A stretch of DNA of 64,000 nucleotides from Clostridia bacterium (GTDB lineage: Bacteria > Bacillota > Clostridia > Oscillospirales > Feifaniaceae). The stretch lies in the NCBI GenBank assembly GCA_017517965.1, contig JAFWXR010000027.1:31713-95712 (forward strand). Direction: 5' to 3'. The notes under the pieces were generated by a model, which was given only the letters and a program-made list of their open reading frames with translations, did not search any database and had not been told where the DNA came from. Position numbers and translations under genes: made by a program. Positions 33,472-45,696 of the stretch are shown here, in pieces (position 1 is the stretch's first letter; each line of letters begins with the position of its first letter).

Positions 33472-34587
33472 ATGAAATTTACAGTTGAAAGAAGTATTTT
33501 AAGCGAAGCTGTTGCAACGGCAAGCGGTGCGGTTGCAAGCAAAGCTGCATCACAGATACTTGAAGGGCTGCTTATTGAAACAGACGGTAAGGGAAGTCTT
33601 AAAATAACCGGCTTTGACTTGGAAATTGCCATCATTTGTACAATTCCTTCTATAAACGATGAATATGGCAGCGTTGTTATCAATGCAAGCACATTCGGTG
33701 AAATTATAAGAAAACTTGCAGGAACGCAGGTAACTATATCTGTTGATGAAAATAATAAAGTGGATATAGACAGCGGTATGACGCATTTTTCAATAATGGC
33801 ATCGTCGTATATGGATTATCCCGAACTTCCTTCCGTAAATTATGAAAACAGTGTTGAAATAGAAGAAAATAAACTTGAATCTATGATAAAGCAGACTGTT
33901 TATGCCGTATCTACAAATGAGGCAAAGCCTGTACATACGGGATGTCTTTTTGAAGTGAACGGAAATAACATAAGGGTTGTCGGTGTTGACGGTTACAGAC
34001 TTGCAATAAGAAATGAAGAACTTTCTTCAACTGCAACGGAAGCGCTGAAATTCAATATTCCCGGAAAGACGCTTCTTAAAGTGACAAGAATGCTTAAAGA
34101 AACCGATACAAAGGTTAAAATCAACGTATCCCGCAAGCATGCACAGTTTGAAATAGAAAATACCATTCTTATAACAAGACTTCTTGAGGGTGAATTTTTA
34201 AACTATAACAATGCTATGCCAAAGGAAAAAAGCATTGAAATTGTTTCGGATGTAAAAGCATTTGCTGACAGTGTTGAAAGGGCGTCACTTCTCATAAATG
34301 AAAGACAGCGCTCACCTATCCGTCTTAAATTTACGGATGATCAGGTAAAACTCTTCTGCTCGTCACCTTTGGGCAAAATTGAAGATATGTTTGACGTAAA
34401 GAGCAGTGGCGGTAATCTTGAAATAGGATTTAACAATAAATTTCTTATAGATGCACTTAGAAACTCAAGGGAAGATCAGGTAAAGATTGAACTCAATAAC
34501 AGCCTTTCACCTATGGTGATAAAGCCTGTTGAGGGTGATTCTTTCATATTCCTTGTACTTCCCGTAAGATTAAAGACAGAGGAATAA
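33472..34587 (+). CDS. dnaN: DNA polymerase III beta subunit (sliding clamp)
   Basis: Ring-shaped processivity clamp for DNA polymerase III. The protein has 371 residues, normal length, with the three-fold clamp repeat. It opens MKFTVERSILSEAVATASGAV. VHTGCLFEVNGNNIRVVGVDGYRLAI near residues 155-180 is the family signature, and the C-terminus ends in SFIFLVLPVRLK, matching the usual YLILPVRL end. GGGAGG lies eight bases before the ATG. The gene follows the origin region and leads directly into yaaA, recF, remB, gyrB and gyrA. Confidence 0.97.
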   Translation: MKFTVERSILSEAVATASGAVASKAASQILEGLLIETDGKGSLKITGFDLEIAIICTIPSINDEYGSVVINASTFGEIIRKLAGTQVTISVDENNKVDIDSGMTHFSIMASSYMDYPELPSVNYENSVEIEENKLESMIKQTVYAVSTNEAKPVHTGCLFEVNGNNIRVVGVDGYRLAIRNEELSSTATEALKFNIPGKTLLKVTRMLKETDTKVKINVSRKHAQFEIENTILITRLLEGEFLNYNNAMPKEKSIEIVSDVKAFADSVERASLLINERQRSPIRLKFTDDQVKLFCSSPLGKIEDMFDVKSSGGNLEIGFNNKFLIDALRNSREDQVKIELNNSLSPMVIKPVEGDSFIFLVLPVRLKTEE

Positions 34588-34791
34588 ATGAATATTAAAA
34601 TAAATACAGAATTTATAAAATTAAATCAGCTTCTTAAATTCAGCGGTGTTGCTTCAACCGGCGGTGAGGCGGACATTCTTATAAGAGAAGGTCAGGTTCT
34701 TGTGAATGATGAAGTATGCACGATGCGTGGTAAAAAAATAAGAGGCGGTGACCGTGTAACAGTTGACGGTGAAACGATAGAGGTTATCTGA
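34588..34791 (+). CDS. yaaA: S4-domain RNA-binding protein YaaA
   Basis: Small RNA-binding protein of 67 residues; the Bacillus homologue is linked to ribosome assembly. The S4 fold is clear: FIKLNQLLKFSGVASTGGEADILI, then VLVNDEVCTMRGKKIRGGDRV. It begins immediately after the dnaN stop and overlaps the recF start. The position between dnaN and recF is conserved in Firmicutes. Confidence 0.93.
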   Translation: MNIKINTEFIKLNQLLKFSGVASTGGEADILIREGQVLVNDEVCTMRGKKIRGGDRVTVDGETIEVI

Positions 34792-35906
34792 TGAAGGTAG
34801 TAAGTCTCTATCTTGAAAACTTCAGAAATATAGAAAAGACGGGTTTTGACTTAAGCGGCGGCGTAAATGTTTTTTACGGCAGAAATGCTCAGGGAAAAAC
34901 CAATCTTCTCGAAAGCATATATGTGTTCACGTCGGGAAAGAGTTTCAGGCCTGCAAAGGATAAAGAACTTATTATGCACGACAAAGAAAAAGCAGTGCTT
35001 AATATGACTTTTTTTGCTGAAAACAGAAACAACGAGTATGATATTATCTTTTATTCGGATAAAAGACGGCGTGAAGCAAAAATAAACGGTGTACCCATAA
35101 AAAGAAATATGGATATGGCAGGTAATTTCTATACCGTTTTATTTGCCCCCGAACACTTGAATCTCATTAAAGAGGGTCCCGGTGAGAGAAGAAGGTTTTT
35201 AGATCAGGCAATTTCCGTATTAAAGCCCAAATATGCAAAAGCAGTAGAGGATTATGAGAAAATTCTCACACAAAAGAATGCTCTTTTAAAAGATATATAT
35301 AAATATCCGCAGCTTGAAGCGACGCTTGACGTGTGGAGTGAAAAGCAGGCAAACGTCGGGGCATATCTTATGTTTATGAGGAATTCCTACATAAAAAAAC
35401 TCGGTGAAATTGCCCGAAAAGATCATCTTGAATTGTCAAACGGTAAGGAAGAACTTAAATTATCATACATTCACAGCGGTAAAGAATCGGAAAATGAGTT
35501 TTACTCGCTTGAAGCGACGAGAAGTTTTCTTGCAAAAGAAATATCTGATATGAAAAATGAGGAAATTTCTGCAGGAATGTCACTTGTCGGACCGCAGAGA
35601 GATGATATGGAAGTTACTGTTAATCAGATGTCGGCAAAAATGTTCTGTTCGCAGGGTCAGCAGAGAAGTGCTGTTCTGTCAATTAAAATGGCAGAAGGGG
35701 ACCTCGTTTATGAAACGACGGGTGAACAACCCGTAATGCTTCTTGATGATATGCTCAGCGAGCTTGACAGACCGAGGCAGACATATATCTTAAAGAAAAT
35801 AACGGACAGGCAGGTAATTATAACAGGCTGTGACCGTGCAAGATATAAAAATATAGATAACGTAAAGTTTTTTAACATAAAAAACGGAACGATAATCGAG
35901 TGTTAA
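34791..35906 (+). CDS. recF: DNA replication and repair protein RecF
   Basis: SMC-like ATPase that helps load RecA at gaps and stalled forks. The protein has 371 residues. Walker A GRNAQGKTNLLE is at about residues 30-41. The signature region SQGQQRSAVLSIKMAE is near 283-298, and the Walker B region VMLLDDMLSELDRPRQ near 312-327. The first residues MKVVSLYLENFRNIEKT are typical. The start overlaps the yaaA stop (ATGA). Confidence 0.96.
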   Translation: MKVVSLYLENFRNIEKTGFDLSGGVNVFYGRNAQGKTNLLESIYVFTSGKSFRPAKDKELIMHDKEKAVLNMTFFAENRNNEYDIIFYSDKRRREAKINGVPIKRNMDMAGNFYTVLFAPEHLNLIKEGPGERRRFLDQAISVLKPKYAKAVEDYEKILTQKNALLKDIYKYPQLEATLDVWSEKQANVGAYLMFMRNSYIKKLGEIARKDHLELSNGKEELKLSYIHSGKESENEFYSLEATRSFLAKEISDMKNEEISAGMSLVGPQRDDMEVTVNQMSAKMFCSQGQQRSAVLSIKMAEGDLVYETTGEQPVMLLDDMLSELDRPRQTYILKKITDRQVIITGCDRARYKNIDNVKFFNIKNGTIIEC

Positions 35907-35953
35907 AAGTTTACATAAACACACACTAATCTTAATATACGGGAATATAAAAA

Positions 35954-38175
<2,222 letters not shown>

Positions 38176-38190
38176 GGAGGTGCACTGACA

Positions 38191-40665
38191 ATGAAACCGG
38201 AACAGATAGAAATATTAAAAAATCAGCACATAGTTGACGTTGAACTCCGCTCCGAAATGGAAAAGAGCTTTATTGACTATGCGATGAGTGTTATAGTTGC
38301 ACGTGCACTGCCTGACGTAAGGGACGGTCTTAAACCCGTACACAGAAGAATTCTGTATACGATGTATGAGGACAAGCTTACAAGTGATAAACCCTACCGT
38401 AAGTCAGCGACAACCGTCGGTGACGTGCTCGGTAGATACCATCCCCACGGTGACGCATCCGTATACGATGCACTCGTTCGTCTTGCACAGGACTTCTCGC
38501 TGAGATATCCGCTTGTAGACGGTCACGGTAACTTCGGTTCAATCGACGGTGACCCGCCGGCTGCATACCGTTATACCGAGGCGAGAATGGCAAAAATTTC
38601 AAACGAAATGCTTGCCGACATCGACAAGGATACGGTTGATTTCGTACCCAACTTTGACGAGCATCTGGAAGAACCTACGGTGCTTCCTTCAAAAATACCC
38701 TGTCTTCTCGTAAACGGAAGTTCGGGTATAGCGGTTGGTATGGCAACTAATATACCTCCTCACAATTTAACGGAGGTAATAAACGGCACAATTGCTTTGA
38801 TTGACAATCCCGATATAGACACCGAGGGACTTATGGAGTACGTGAAGGGTCCCGATTTCCCGACGGGTGCGACAATAATGGGCAAAAGCGGTATACGTGC
38901 CGCATATTCAACGGGACACGGTAAAATAACCGTTCGTGCCAAGGCTGAAATAATCGAAAAGAAAACGGGGTATGAAATCGAAGTCACAGAAATACCCTAT
39001 ATGGTAAATAAGGCTGAACTCGTAAAGAAAATTGCCGAACTAGTAAAGGATAAGCGTGTCGAAGGTATTTCGAATATAAAGGACGTTTCGGGCAAAGACG
39101 GTCTTAAAATACAGATTTTCTTAAAGCGTGAAGCAAATCCTCAGGTTGTTCTTAATCAGCTTTATAAATTCACGGCACTGCAGGATACGTGTGCGGTAAA
39201 TATGCTTGCACTCGTTGACGGGCAGCCTAAAGTGCTTGCACTCAAGGATATTCTTAAAGAATACGTGATGCACCGTGAAAAAATTGTTGAACGCAGAACA
39301 CGCTTTGAACTCAAAAAGGCTGAAGACAGGGCACACATTCTCGAAGGTCTTAGAATTGCGTGTGACAACATTGACGAAATTATCAGGATAATCCGTTCAA
39401 GCTACAACAACGCCAAAGAAAGACTTATGGAAAGATTCGGTCTTTCCGACATTCAGGCACAGTCAATCCTTGAAATGCAACTTCGCAGACTTCAGGGTCT
39501 TGAACGTGAAAAAATTGAAGAAGAATATAACAAACTTCTCGAAGATATAAGATATTATAAGGAACTTCTTGCAGACGAGCGCAAGATACTCGGCGTTGTA
39601 AAGGACGAGCTTATTGAAACACGTGATAAGTTCGGCGACGAGAGAAGAACCGATATCGGCGATGCGATTGACGGCATCGAGGATGAGGATCTTATCGAAA
39701 GAGAAGACGTCGTTATAACAAGATCGCACTTCGGCTACATCAAGCGCCTTCCCGTCAACACATACCGTGCACAGAAGAAGGGCGGTCGTGGTGTTACGGG
39801 CATGACCACCCGTGAAGAAGACTTCGTTGAAGAGATGTTTGTTGCAAATACACATTCGTACATTCTCTTCTTTACGTCAAAGGGCAGGGTGTTCAGACTT
39901 AAAGGTTACAACATTCCCGAAGCGGGCAGAACGGCAAAGGGCGTAAACCTTGCAAATCTGCTTCCCATTGAACAGGAAGAAAAGATAAACGCAGTAATTT
40001 CGATAGATTCCTTCGATCAGGAAGACAAGTATCTCACGATGATAACCAAGAAGGGTACGGTAAAGCGTACTGCACTTTCCGAATACGATACGGCAAGAAA
40101 GGGCGGTCTTATCGCAATCCTGCTTGACGAAGATGATGAACTTGTTACAGTTGCACTTACGGGCAATGAAGAAAGATTTATCATCGGTACTCGTAAGGGT
40201 AAGGCAATTCGATTTGAGGTTTCCGACATCAGACCGATGGGAAGACCTGCTCATGGCGTGAGAGGTATACTTCTTGCAGAGGATGACTACGTTGTCGGCA
40301 TGGAAATTGCCGATGAAACGGGTAAGCTTCTTACAGTTACGGAAAATGGCTTCGGTAAGAGAACGGAAATTTCCGAATATAAGGTTCAGGCAAGAGGCGG
40401 TAAGGGAATACTCAACTACAATCTTACCGACAAGACGGGTGACGTTGCAGGCATCAAGGTGGTAAAACCCGATGAAGATATTATTCTTATTTCATCCGAC
40501 GGCGTTATCATCAGAATGGATGCAGACGACATTCAGGTTTATTCAAGAGTTACGCAGGGCGTCAAGGTTATGAAACTTGCGCAGGACGTAAGAGTTATAG
40601 CACTTTCAAAGACCGCAAAGGAAGAAGAATCTGATGAGGAAATTGAAGAAGTGACGGAAGAATAA
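38191..40665 (+). CDS. gyrA: DNA gyrase subunit A
   Basis: DNA-cleaving subunit of gyrase, 824 residues. The catalytic tyrosine is Tyr128 in RYTEARM. The quinolone-determining region reads [14 protein letters not shown] (81-94): Ala89 stands at the position of E. coli Ser83, and Asp93 matches Asp87. The C-terminal domain (about residues 500-805) shows beta-pinwheel repeats. The GyrA box appears as RAQKKGGRG. An acidic tail ([14 protein letters not shown]) ends the protein. AGGAGG precedes the ATG. Confidence 0.97.
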   Translation: MKPEQIEILKNQHIVDVELRSEMEKSFIDYAMSVIVARALPDVRDGLKPVHRRILYTMYEDKLTSDKPYRKSATTVGDVLGRYHPHGDASVYDALVRLAQDFSLRYPLVDGHGNFGSIDGDPPAAYRYTEARMAKISNEMLADIDKDTVDFVPNFDEHLEEPTVLPSKIPCLLVNGSSGIAVGMATNIPPHNLTEVINGTIALIDNPDIDTEGLMEYVKGPDFPTGATIMGKSGIRAAYSTGHGKITVRAKAEIIEKKTGYEIEVTEIPYMVNKAELVKKIAELVKDKRVEGISNIKDVSGKDGLKIQIFLKREANPQVVLNQLYKFTALQDTCAVNMLALVDGQPKVLALKDILKEYVMHREKIVERRTRFELKKAEDRAHILEGLRIACDNIDEIIRIIRSSYNNAKERLMERFGLSDIQAQSILEMQLRRLQGLEREKIEEEYNKLLEDIRYYKELLADERKILGVVKDELIETRDKFGDERRTDIGDAIDGIEDEDLIEREDVVITRSHFGYIKRLPVNTYRAQKKGGRGVTGMTTREEDFVEEMFVANTHSYILFFTSKGRVFRLKGYNIPEAGRTAKGVNLANLLPIEQEEKINAVISIDSFDQEDKYLTMITKKGTVKRTALSEYDTARKGGLIAILLDEDDELVTVALTGNEERFIIGTRKGKAIRFEVSDIRPMGRPAHGVRGILLAEDDYVVGMEIADETGKLLTVTENGFGKRTEISEYKVQARGGKGILNYNLTDKTGDVAGIKVVKPDEDIILISSDGVIIRMDADDIQVYSRVTQGVKVMKLAQDVRVIALSKTAKEEESDEEIEEVTEE

Positions 40666-40673
40666 TAAAAGTC

Positions 40674-40702
40674 TTGCACTTTTTATATCAGTATGCTATT
40701 AT
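40674..40702 (+). promoter_or_regulatory. Promoter of secG
   Basis: TTGCAC (40674-40679), a 17-base spacer and TATTAT (40697-40702), with a TG extended -10 one base upstream. It lies 44 bases before the secG ATG. Confidence 0.7.
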
Positions 40703-40746
40703 AACAATGCTTATTAAAAATTATAATTTTAACGGAGGAATATAAA

Positions 40747-40983
40747 ATGACTACAGTTTTCGGAGTAATCCTTGTCGTTCTTTGCGTAGCGATAATCGGA
40801 CTTGTTGTTTGTCAGGATGCAAAGTCAGAAGGCATTAACGGTGTAATTTCCGGCGGTGCAGAAAACAGCTTCTACGGCAGACAGAAGAACAAGCAGCTTC
40901 AGAGTATTCTTAATAAGGCAACAATCGTTTGCTCAATTCTTATGGCAATAGTTGTTATCCTTATGCTTGCTCTCGCATTCTAA
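40747..40983 (+). CDS. secG: Preprotein translocase subunit SecG
   Basis: Small subunit of the SecYEG protein export channel. The protein has 78 residues with two membrane spans (residues 3-22 and 55-77). The linker between them contains the conserved GVISGGAENSFYGRQK. ACGGAGG lies just before the ATG. It has its own promoter and terminator, so it is probably a single-gene unit. Confidence 0.94.
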   Translation: MTTVFGVILVVLCVAIIGLVVCQDAKSEGINGVISGGAENSFYGRQKNKQLQSILNKATIVCSILMAIVVILMLALAF

Positions 40984-40996
40984 AAGCAGACAAAAT

Positions 40997-41029
40997 AAAA
41001 GCGGTCTTCGTATGAAGACCGCTTTTTTC
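40997..41029. terminator. Bidirectional terminator between secG and an LRR lipoprotein gene
   Basis: The stem AAAAGCGGTCTTC/GAAGACCGCTTTT with A and T runs on either side serves the convergent secG and LRR genes. Confidence 0.9.
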
Positions 41030-41853
41030 TATTCAATTGGTATGTTGTTTTCTGCAGCGTACGTAAATGCCGTACTTTCGAAGGGCGTTGTTACAACAAC
41101 GTTTTTTGAATCCAGAAAAACGTTGTTTCCTATTTCGGTAACGCTGTCGGGTATTGAAATACTCTTGAGCGAAACGCAGTCTGCAAAAGCTTGCTCGCCT
41201 ATCGACTCACATCCTGCAGGAATATCAATGTATTCAAGTTTATAACAACCGTAAAATGCATACGGGCCGATAGACTTAATTGTCGTCGGGAGTGAGATAT
41301 CGCAAAGTTCGCTGCAAGCTGCAAAAGCATCGGTTTCAAGCGCAGTCACCGTATCGGGAAGAAAGATGCTTTTCAGCGTTGTATTTGCAAAAAAGACCGA
41401 GCCGATATCCTTGACCGTGTCAGGAACAGAGATATTGCTTCCCGTACCGTTATACTCGATAAGTATTCCGTCCCCCACAATTACAAAACCGTCTTTCTGT
41501 ATAAGTTTCGTTCCCTCAAAAGCACTGAGACCGACTTTTTTGACAGAGGGTGCAGTTATTGTTTCAAGGTTTATACAGTTTTTGAAGCAGTTTGCGGGAA
41601 TTTCCGTTACGGAGTCGGGAAAAGTGACGTGTATCAGTGACTGACAGTTTTCAAAAGTACTGCTTTCAAGTGCAGTGACAGTTTTGCCGTCGATTTCGTC
41701 GGGCAAGGTCAGGTCACTTTCCTCTCCCGAATATGATGTTATCGTTATGCCCGTCATATTCTCAACGTATGAAAAGGTTTCCTTTTCTTTAGCGCATGAG
41801 CAGAGCATTATGATAAAAGTTGCCGTGAGAACAAGTAAAAGTGATTTTTTCAT
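41029..41853 (-). CDS. BspA-type leucine-rich-repeat lipoprotein
   Basis: Predicted cell-surface protein of 274 residues. The N-terminus KKSLLLVLTATFIIMLCSC is a lipoprotein signal with the lipidated Cys at about residue 20. From residue 60 onward it is a run of LRR_5 repeats of about 23 residues, in the form LxxIxxPxSVxxIGxxAFxxCxxL. In the family such proteins bind host matrix or other bacteria; here the ligand is unknown. It lies 15 bases downstream of the SLH-bearing LRR gene on the same strand and shares its repeat type, so the two may be co-expressed and have arisen by duplication. Confidence 0.87.
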   Translation of the reverse strand: MKKSLLLVLTATFIIMLCSCAKEKETFSYVENMTGITITSYSGEESDLTLPDEIDGKTVTALESSTFENCQSLIHVTFPDSVTEIPANCFKNCINLETITAPSVKKVGLSAFEGTKLIQKDGFVIVGDGILIEYNGTGSNISVPDTVKDIGSVFFANTTLKSIFLPDTVTALETDAFAACSELCDISLPTTIKSIGPYAFYGCYKLEYIDIPAGCESIGEQAFADCVSLKSISIPDSVTEIGNNVFLDSKNVVVTTPFESTAFTYAAENNIPIE

Positions 41854-41868
41854 ACGGTGTCACCGCCT

Positions 41869-43446
41869 TTAAAATTCAACTCGCAGGGATTTATCGGCAA
41901 GTCTTGTTATGATTGCGGCAACCTCGCTTCTCTTTATATTTGTTTCGGGCATATAGTTGTGTTTTGCATCGCTGCCCGAGCAGATACCTGCCGTATAAAG
42001 TTTAAGCACGGCTTCATAATCGGTATGAGTTTCCGTCATATCGGGTATGCTGTCAACGTCGTTTATTTTTTCAAGCCATTTCTCAGGCAGAGTTTTTGCG
42101 AATATACGAGCCATTTCAGCTCTTGTAATCGGGAAGTTGTAGTTTGCAAAATCCCCTTGTTTGATAATCTTGTTTTCGAGAGCGTAATTTACATAGTTTT
42201 TATACCACACGTTACCCGTTGAGATTGTAACTGCATCACGACCGTAATAGGTTGTGTGGAGACGGCAGGCGATCGTTATAGCTTCTGCAACCGTCATCGT
42301 ATCAGCGGGATTGAAGGTGGCACCTGATTTACCGAACATAAGACCGTATTCGTAAGCGTTTGCAACAGAGGTATAGAACCAGTGGTCAGTTGAAACGTCG
42401 CTGTACGTATTGCTGTTATAGGTGCCGTTTTTGGAGAAGCCCACTTCCGTGAGAGGCTTGTTGGTTCCTGTATTTGAGCCTGTGTTAGTACCTGAACTTG
42501 TACCGGGTCTTACAACAGTACCTGAGCCAGTGCCAGTACCTGTACCTGTTCCTGTGCCAGTACCTGTTCCGGTACCTGTGCCTGTGCCTGTACCTGTGTC
42601 TGTACCTGTGCCTGTGCCCGTGCCCGTTCCTGTACCTGTGCCTGTACCAGTACCCGTACCTGTACCAGTACCCGTGCCCGTGCCTGTACCCGTGCCCGTT
42701 TCGTCATCCGAATCCTCAGCAGGAGGTGTCACAACGGGGGGATTGGAAATGATTATTTCCGTATTTTCAGGCAGATAATACTTGAACATTGTTGTGTTAA
42801 GATGTGCAGGAATGGTTACCTTTTCAAGCGTAGTTACACCCATAAAAGGCTCAAAACCGACCGTCAGTACACTGTCGGGGAACGTAACTGATTTAAGCGA
42901 TCTGCAACCTGCAAATGCCATATCCGAAACTTCCGTAATACCGTCGGGAATATCGAAGGTCACGAGTGAGGAGCAAGCGTTGAAGGTTGTCGGGGGAATG
43001 GTTGAGAGACGTCTTGACAAATTCACCGTCTTAAGTGATGAGCAACCCTCAAAAACACCGTCTTCCATATATGATACGGTGCTGGGCATCGTAAACTTGG
43101 TCAGTGACGTGCAATATGAAAAAGCACATGAGCCGATTGTCTGACAACCGCTTTCAAAATTTATTGTTCTCAGATTTGAGCAGGCAAGAAAAGCCATAGC
43201 ACCGACCGATTTAACCGATGACGGAATGGTGACCGACGTTATTGATTCGTTGTTTGCAAAAACGTTGTCGCCGATAGTTACGACGGTGTCGGGAATTACG
43301 ACGTTACCGCCCGGGCCGTTGTATTCTTCAAGATAACCTCCGTCGAGAATTACGAATTCGGGAATGTCATCATCTGCGACAGCAAAAAGAGGGCAACATG
43401 AAAGAATCATGCTTAAAGCCAGAAATATGTATATAAGTTTTTTCAT
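41869..43446 (-). CDS. BspA-type LRR surface protein with Thr-Gly linker and SLH domains
   Basis: Predicted exported S-layer-associated protein, 525 residues. A signal peptide ([23 protein letters not shown], cleaved after AVA) is followed by LRR_5 repeats (about residues 30-245). Then comes a linker of about 58 residues that is almost pure Thr-Gly. After a short Ser/Thr/Asn-rich stretch, residues 345-525 hold SLH repeats ([23 protein letters not shown] and [20 protein letters not shown]). The Thr-rich linker is a candidate for O-glycosylation and acts as a flexible stalk. The linker DNA is a hexanucleotide repeat. Confidence 0.88.
   Translation of the reverse strand: MKKLIYIFLALSMILSCCPLFAVADDDIPEFVILDGGYLEEYNGPGGNVVIPDTVVTIGDNVFANNESITSVTIPSSVKSVGAMAFLACSNLRTINFESGCQTIGSCAFSYCTSLTKFTMPSTVSYMEDGVFEGCSSLKTVNLSRRLSTIPPTTFNACSSLVTFDIPDGITEVSDMAFAGCRSLKSVTFPDSVLTVGFEPFMGVTTLEKVTIPAHLNTTMFKYYLPENTEIIISNPPVVTPPAEDSDDETGTGTGTGTGTGTGTGTGTGTGTGTGTGTGTGTDTGTGTGTGTGTGTGTGTGTGTGTGSGTVVRPGTSSGTNTGSNTGTNKPLTEVGFSKNGTYNSNTYSDVSTDHWFYTSVANAYEYGLMFGKSGATFNPADTMTVAEAITIACRLHTTYYGRDAVTISTGNVWYKNYVNYALENKIIKQGDFANYNFPITRAEMARIFAKTLPEKWLEKINDVDSIPDMTETHTDYEAVLKLYTAGICSGSDAKHNYMPETNIKRSEVAAIITRLADKSLRVEF
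42529..42699. repeat. Hexanucleotide minisatellite encoding the Thr-Gly linker
   Basis: About 29 imperfect copies of a six-base unit (plus-strand CCTGTA, CCTGTG, CCCGTG and variants). Each copy encodes one Gly-Thr pair on the minus strand, broken once by an Asp and ending at a Ser. Because the unit is a multiple of three, slippage would change stalk length without a frameshift. Confidence 0.9.
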
Positions 43447-43523
43447 TTTAGGTCACTCCTACTGTATGGTTATACGGTAATTTTATAACATATAAGGTTG
43501 ATAGTCAACAGAAAAAGGGTCAA

Positions 43524-44843
43524 CTATTTATATCCGCAGACTGTGAGCAAAGGCTCGTCAGCAGACAGAAAAACGCCGTTTGTCAGGAGAGTTTCCTGAT
43601 CAAAAAACAGGGGGATAACGGGCATATTCTCATCAAGTGAAGATATCAGCTGAGAATCCGTATACGAGGCATATTCGGGCAAAAGTGCCGACACGTCCAT
43701 ATCGTTCGGAAGAAGCGTTTCGCCCACGTATATATCGTAAGCGCCTGCCGAAATCGCCGCAAGATAATCGTCCCACGCAAGAGAAGATACGGTTGCCTTT
43801 GCACCGAGCTCCTCAAGCGTATCGGCAAGACTTCTTGCTATCATAAGTCGGTTGACGTTCTCACTGTTTACAACGATATTTACCGATGCACCCGACAATC
43901 CGGCCGAGGAGAGAACATCTTTTGCATCGGCAGTTGAATATTTTGAAGAAACGAGTGTTGAATCAAATTTATACCACGACGGATTTATAACGGAAAACGA
44001 CACGTAACCGTTACCCTGCGGTGCAAACGATGCAAGATACGTTCTGTCAATGATTGAGGAGAGTGCGTGACGGTAATCCGCTTTTGAAAATAGTTTACGG
44101 TATTTGTTTATTCCGAGAAAAGTGAGCTTGTTGGTGGAAATCGTTTTTAAGGGATTTGCCTTATCTATCTCCCCGTAGGAGAGGTCACCTCCGTTGTAAA
44201 GAAGCGTTATCTTTTTGTTGTTGAAAAGCTCTGTTTTGTCGCCCGTGACGAGCGATATTTCGGAAATGGTGCCTTTTGCACCGTAATAGTTTTCGTTTGG
44301 TACGAGTGTAGAGTCATTTGCGAATTTATAGGCACCGACACCGTTTGAATGTTCGTTCACTATCGGAAAAGTGAGTAAAGTTTCAAGGTCATGAGGCACG
44401 AAACTTAACGTAAACTGAACACAATACGGCGAAATCAGGGCTGTTTCGGTAACAATGTCGGAAAATTTATGATATTCTGTCCCCGAAAGCTTTGAAACGG
44501 AATATATAAGTGAATTTCCGTCAAAATGTGTGCCGTCAGAAAAACTGACGTTTTCACGAAGTGTCACGGTCAGCAGATTCCCACTCACAAAATAACTTTC
44601 GGCAAGCAGATTTTTTACGCTGAAATCGTTATCTATTGCAACAAGACCGTCATACACAAGTGACACAATTATTTTATCGTCTTTGGTTTGTGCCAGAAAA
44701 GGTGATGGGGAACCGTCCGTATACAGAGAAACGGATGACGGATTGTCAGGAAGATATACGGGCAGACTCTCATCCTCATCTGCTTTTGAACATCCGCAGA
44801 ATATGAGGAGTACAGCCGTTAATAATAGAATAAAACGTTTCAT
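43524..44843 (-). CDS. Family 5 extracellular solute-binding lipoprotein
   Basis: Predicted peptide- or oligosaccharide-binding lipoprotein of an ABC importer, 439 residues. The signal KRFILLLTAVLLIFCGC has a lipobox Cys at about 18. The sequence follows the SBP_bac_5 layout: VSLVYDGLVAID, then VTLRENVSFSDGTHFDGNSLIYSVSKL (the family signature), then the ADYRHALSSIIDRTYL segment. The C-terminus is shorter than in typical OppA. No permease or ATPase genes lie next to it, so it is an orphan that must borrow a transporter or act as a sensor. Confidence 0.85.
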   Translation of the reverse strand: MKRFILLLTAVLLIFCGCSKADEDESLPVYLPDNPSSVSLYTDGSPSPFLAQTKDDKIIVSLVYDGLVAIDNDFSVKNLLAESYFVSGNLLTVTLRENVSFSDGTHFDGNSLIYSVSKLSGTEYHKFSDIVTETALISPYCVQFTLSFVPHDLETLLTFPIVNEHSNGVGAYKFANDSTLVPNENYYGAKGTISEISLVTGDKTELFNNKKITLLYNGGDLSYGEIDKANPLKTISTNKLTFLGINKYRKLFSKADYRHALSSIIDRTYLASFAPQGNGYVSFSVINPSWYKFDSTLVSSKYSTADAKDVLSSAGLSGASVNIVVNSENVNRLMIARSLADTLEELGAKATVSSLAWDDYLAAISAGAYDIYVGETLLPNDMDVSALLPEYASYTDSQLISSLDENMPVIPLFFDQETLLTNGVFLSADEPLLTVCGYK

Positions 44844-44845
44844 TT

Positions 44846-45610
44846 TTACCTCAAAGAAATAAATGCCATCTGTGTACCCCTGGGAAGACCCGTTCTTCTG
44901 TGGGAGAAAAACATATCTTCTTTCTCAAAGGTGCACAGATCGGAAATTTTTATGTTTTCGGGCTTTATACCGCAGGCAATAAGTATGTCTGCATTTGCCC
45001 GCCTTAAATCTATATGCGGTTTTTCATAAGTCGTAATTACGGCTGACGGGTCAAACTGTGATGCAACGTCCTCGCTGACCTCGTATGCAGCCGCACTGAT
45101 ACACGGACCAATCTCAACAAGAATGTCACTTGTATTACTGCCGTAGCCCAGCATGGCATCAAGGGCAGCCTTTTGTGAGCCTTTGACTGTGCCTCGCCAG
45201 CCTGCATGGGCGGTTGCTATAACCTTTCTGACGGGGTCAAAAAACAAAATCGGCACACAGTCGGCGGTAATGCAGGTAAGCGTTACGTCGGAAAGTGCCG
45301 TAACAAAACAGTCAGCATCCCGTATATCCGGGCACATTTTCACAGACGTAACGTCGGTCACGTCGGCCCCGTGTACCTGATGGTTGAATACAAGGCTTTC
45401 TCTTGTAACGCCAAGCTCATCACATATAAGAGATAGGTTTTTTTCGATATTTTCTTTGCTGTCGGCAGAAAAAATGCCGGGATTAAGTGAGGCAAATACC
45501 CCCTCCGACACGCCACCGAGTCTTGTTGAAAATGCGGCGGTAACGCCGTCAAAACCTTCGAATGCTTTAATCAGTCGCTCAGACAGAAAAATCACTTCCT
45601 TTTTATACAT
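44846..45610 (-). CDS. pgeF: Polyphenol-oxidase/laccase-domain purine nucleoside phosphorylase (YfiH family)
   Basis: The family includes purine nucleoside phosphorylases and a peptidoglycan-editing factor. Up to 254 residues. HQVHGADVT, ITADCVPILFFDP and TAHAGWRGTVKGS carry the Cys/His metal site, and SHRRTGLPRGTQMAFI is the C-terminal signature. The start is uncertain. The ATG at 45610 overlaps a TATAAT-like -10 box on the same strand, and an in-frame CTG at 45586, nine bases after AAGGAAG, would give 246 residues beginning at SERLIKAFEGF. The stop is two bases from the solute-binding-protein gene start, so the two are probably co-transcribed. Confidence 0.9.
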   Translation of the reverse strand: MYKKEVIFLSERLIKAFEGFDGVTAAFSTRLGGVSEGVFASLNPGIFSADSKENIEKNLSLICDELGVTRESLVFNHQVHGADVTDVTSVKMCPDIRDADCFVTALSDVTLTCITADCVPILFFDPVRKVIATAHAGWRGTVKGSQKAALDAMLGYGSNTSDILVEIGPCISAAAYEVSEDVASQFDPSAVITTYEKPHIDLRRANADILIACGIKPENIKISDLCTFEKEDMFFSHRRTGLPRGTQMAFISLR

Positions 45611-45649
45611 TATAACATAAAATATGCGTATATGATACAAAGATGATAA

Positions 45650-45679
45650 TTTACAGGAAGATATTTGCTGGTATATAAT
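45650..45679 (+). promoter_or_regulatory. Probable promoter of the patatin gene
   Basis: TTTACA (45650-45655), an 18-base spacer and TATAAT (45674-45679). It lies in the 86-base gap divergent from pgeF, 18 bases before the patatin ATG. Confidence 0.5.
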
Positions 45680-45696
45680 ATAAACGGAGGTATAAT

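Noticed and set aside
42422..42778. Open frame of 118 codons (Pro-Val repeats) opposite the LRR-SLH linker
   Set aside because: It is the antisense shadow of the Gly-Thr hexanucleotide repeat and has no ribosome-binding site or family features.
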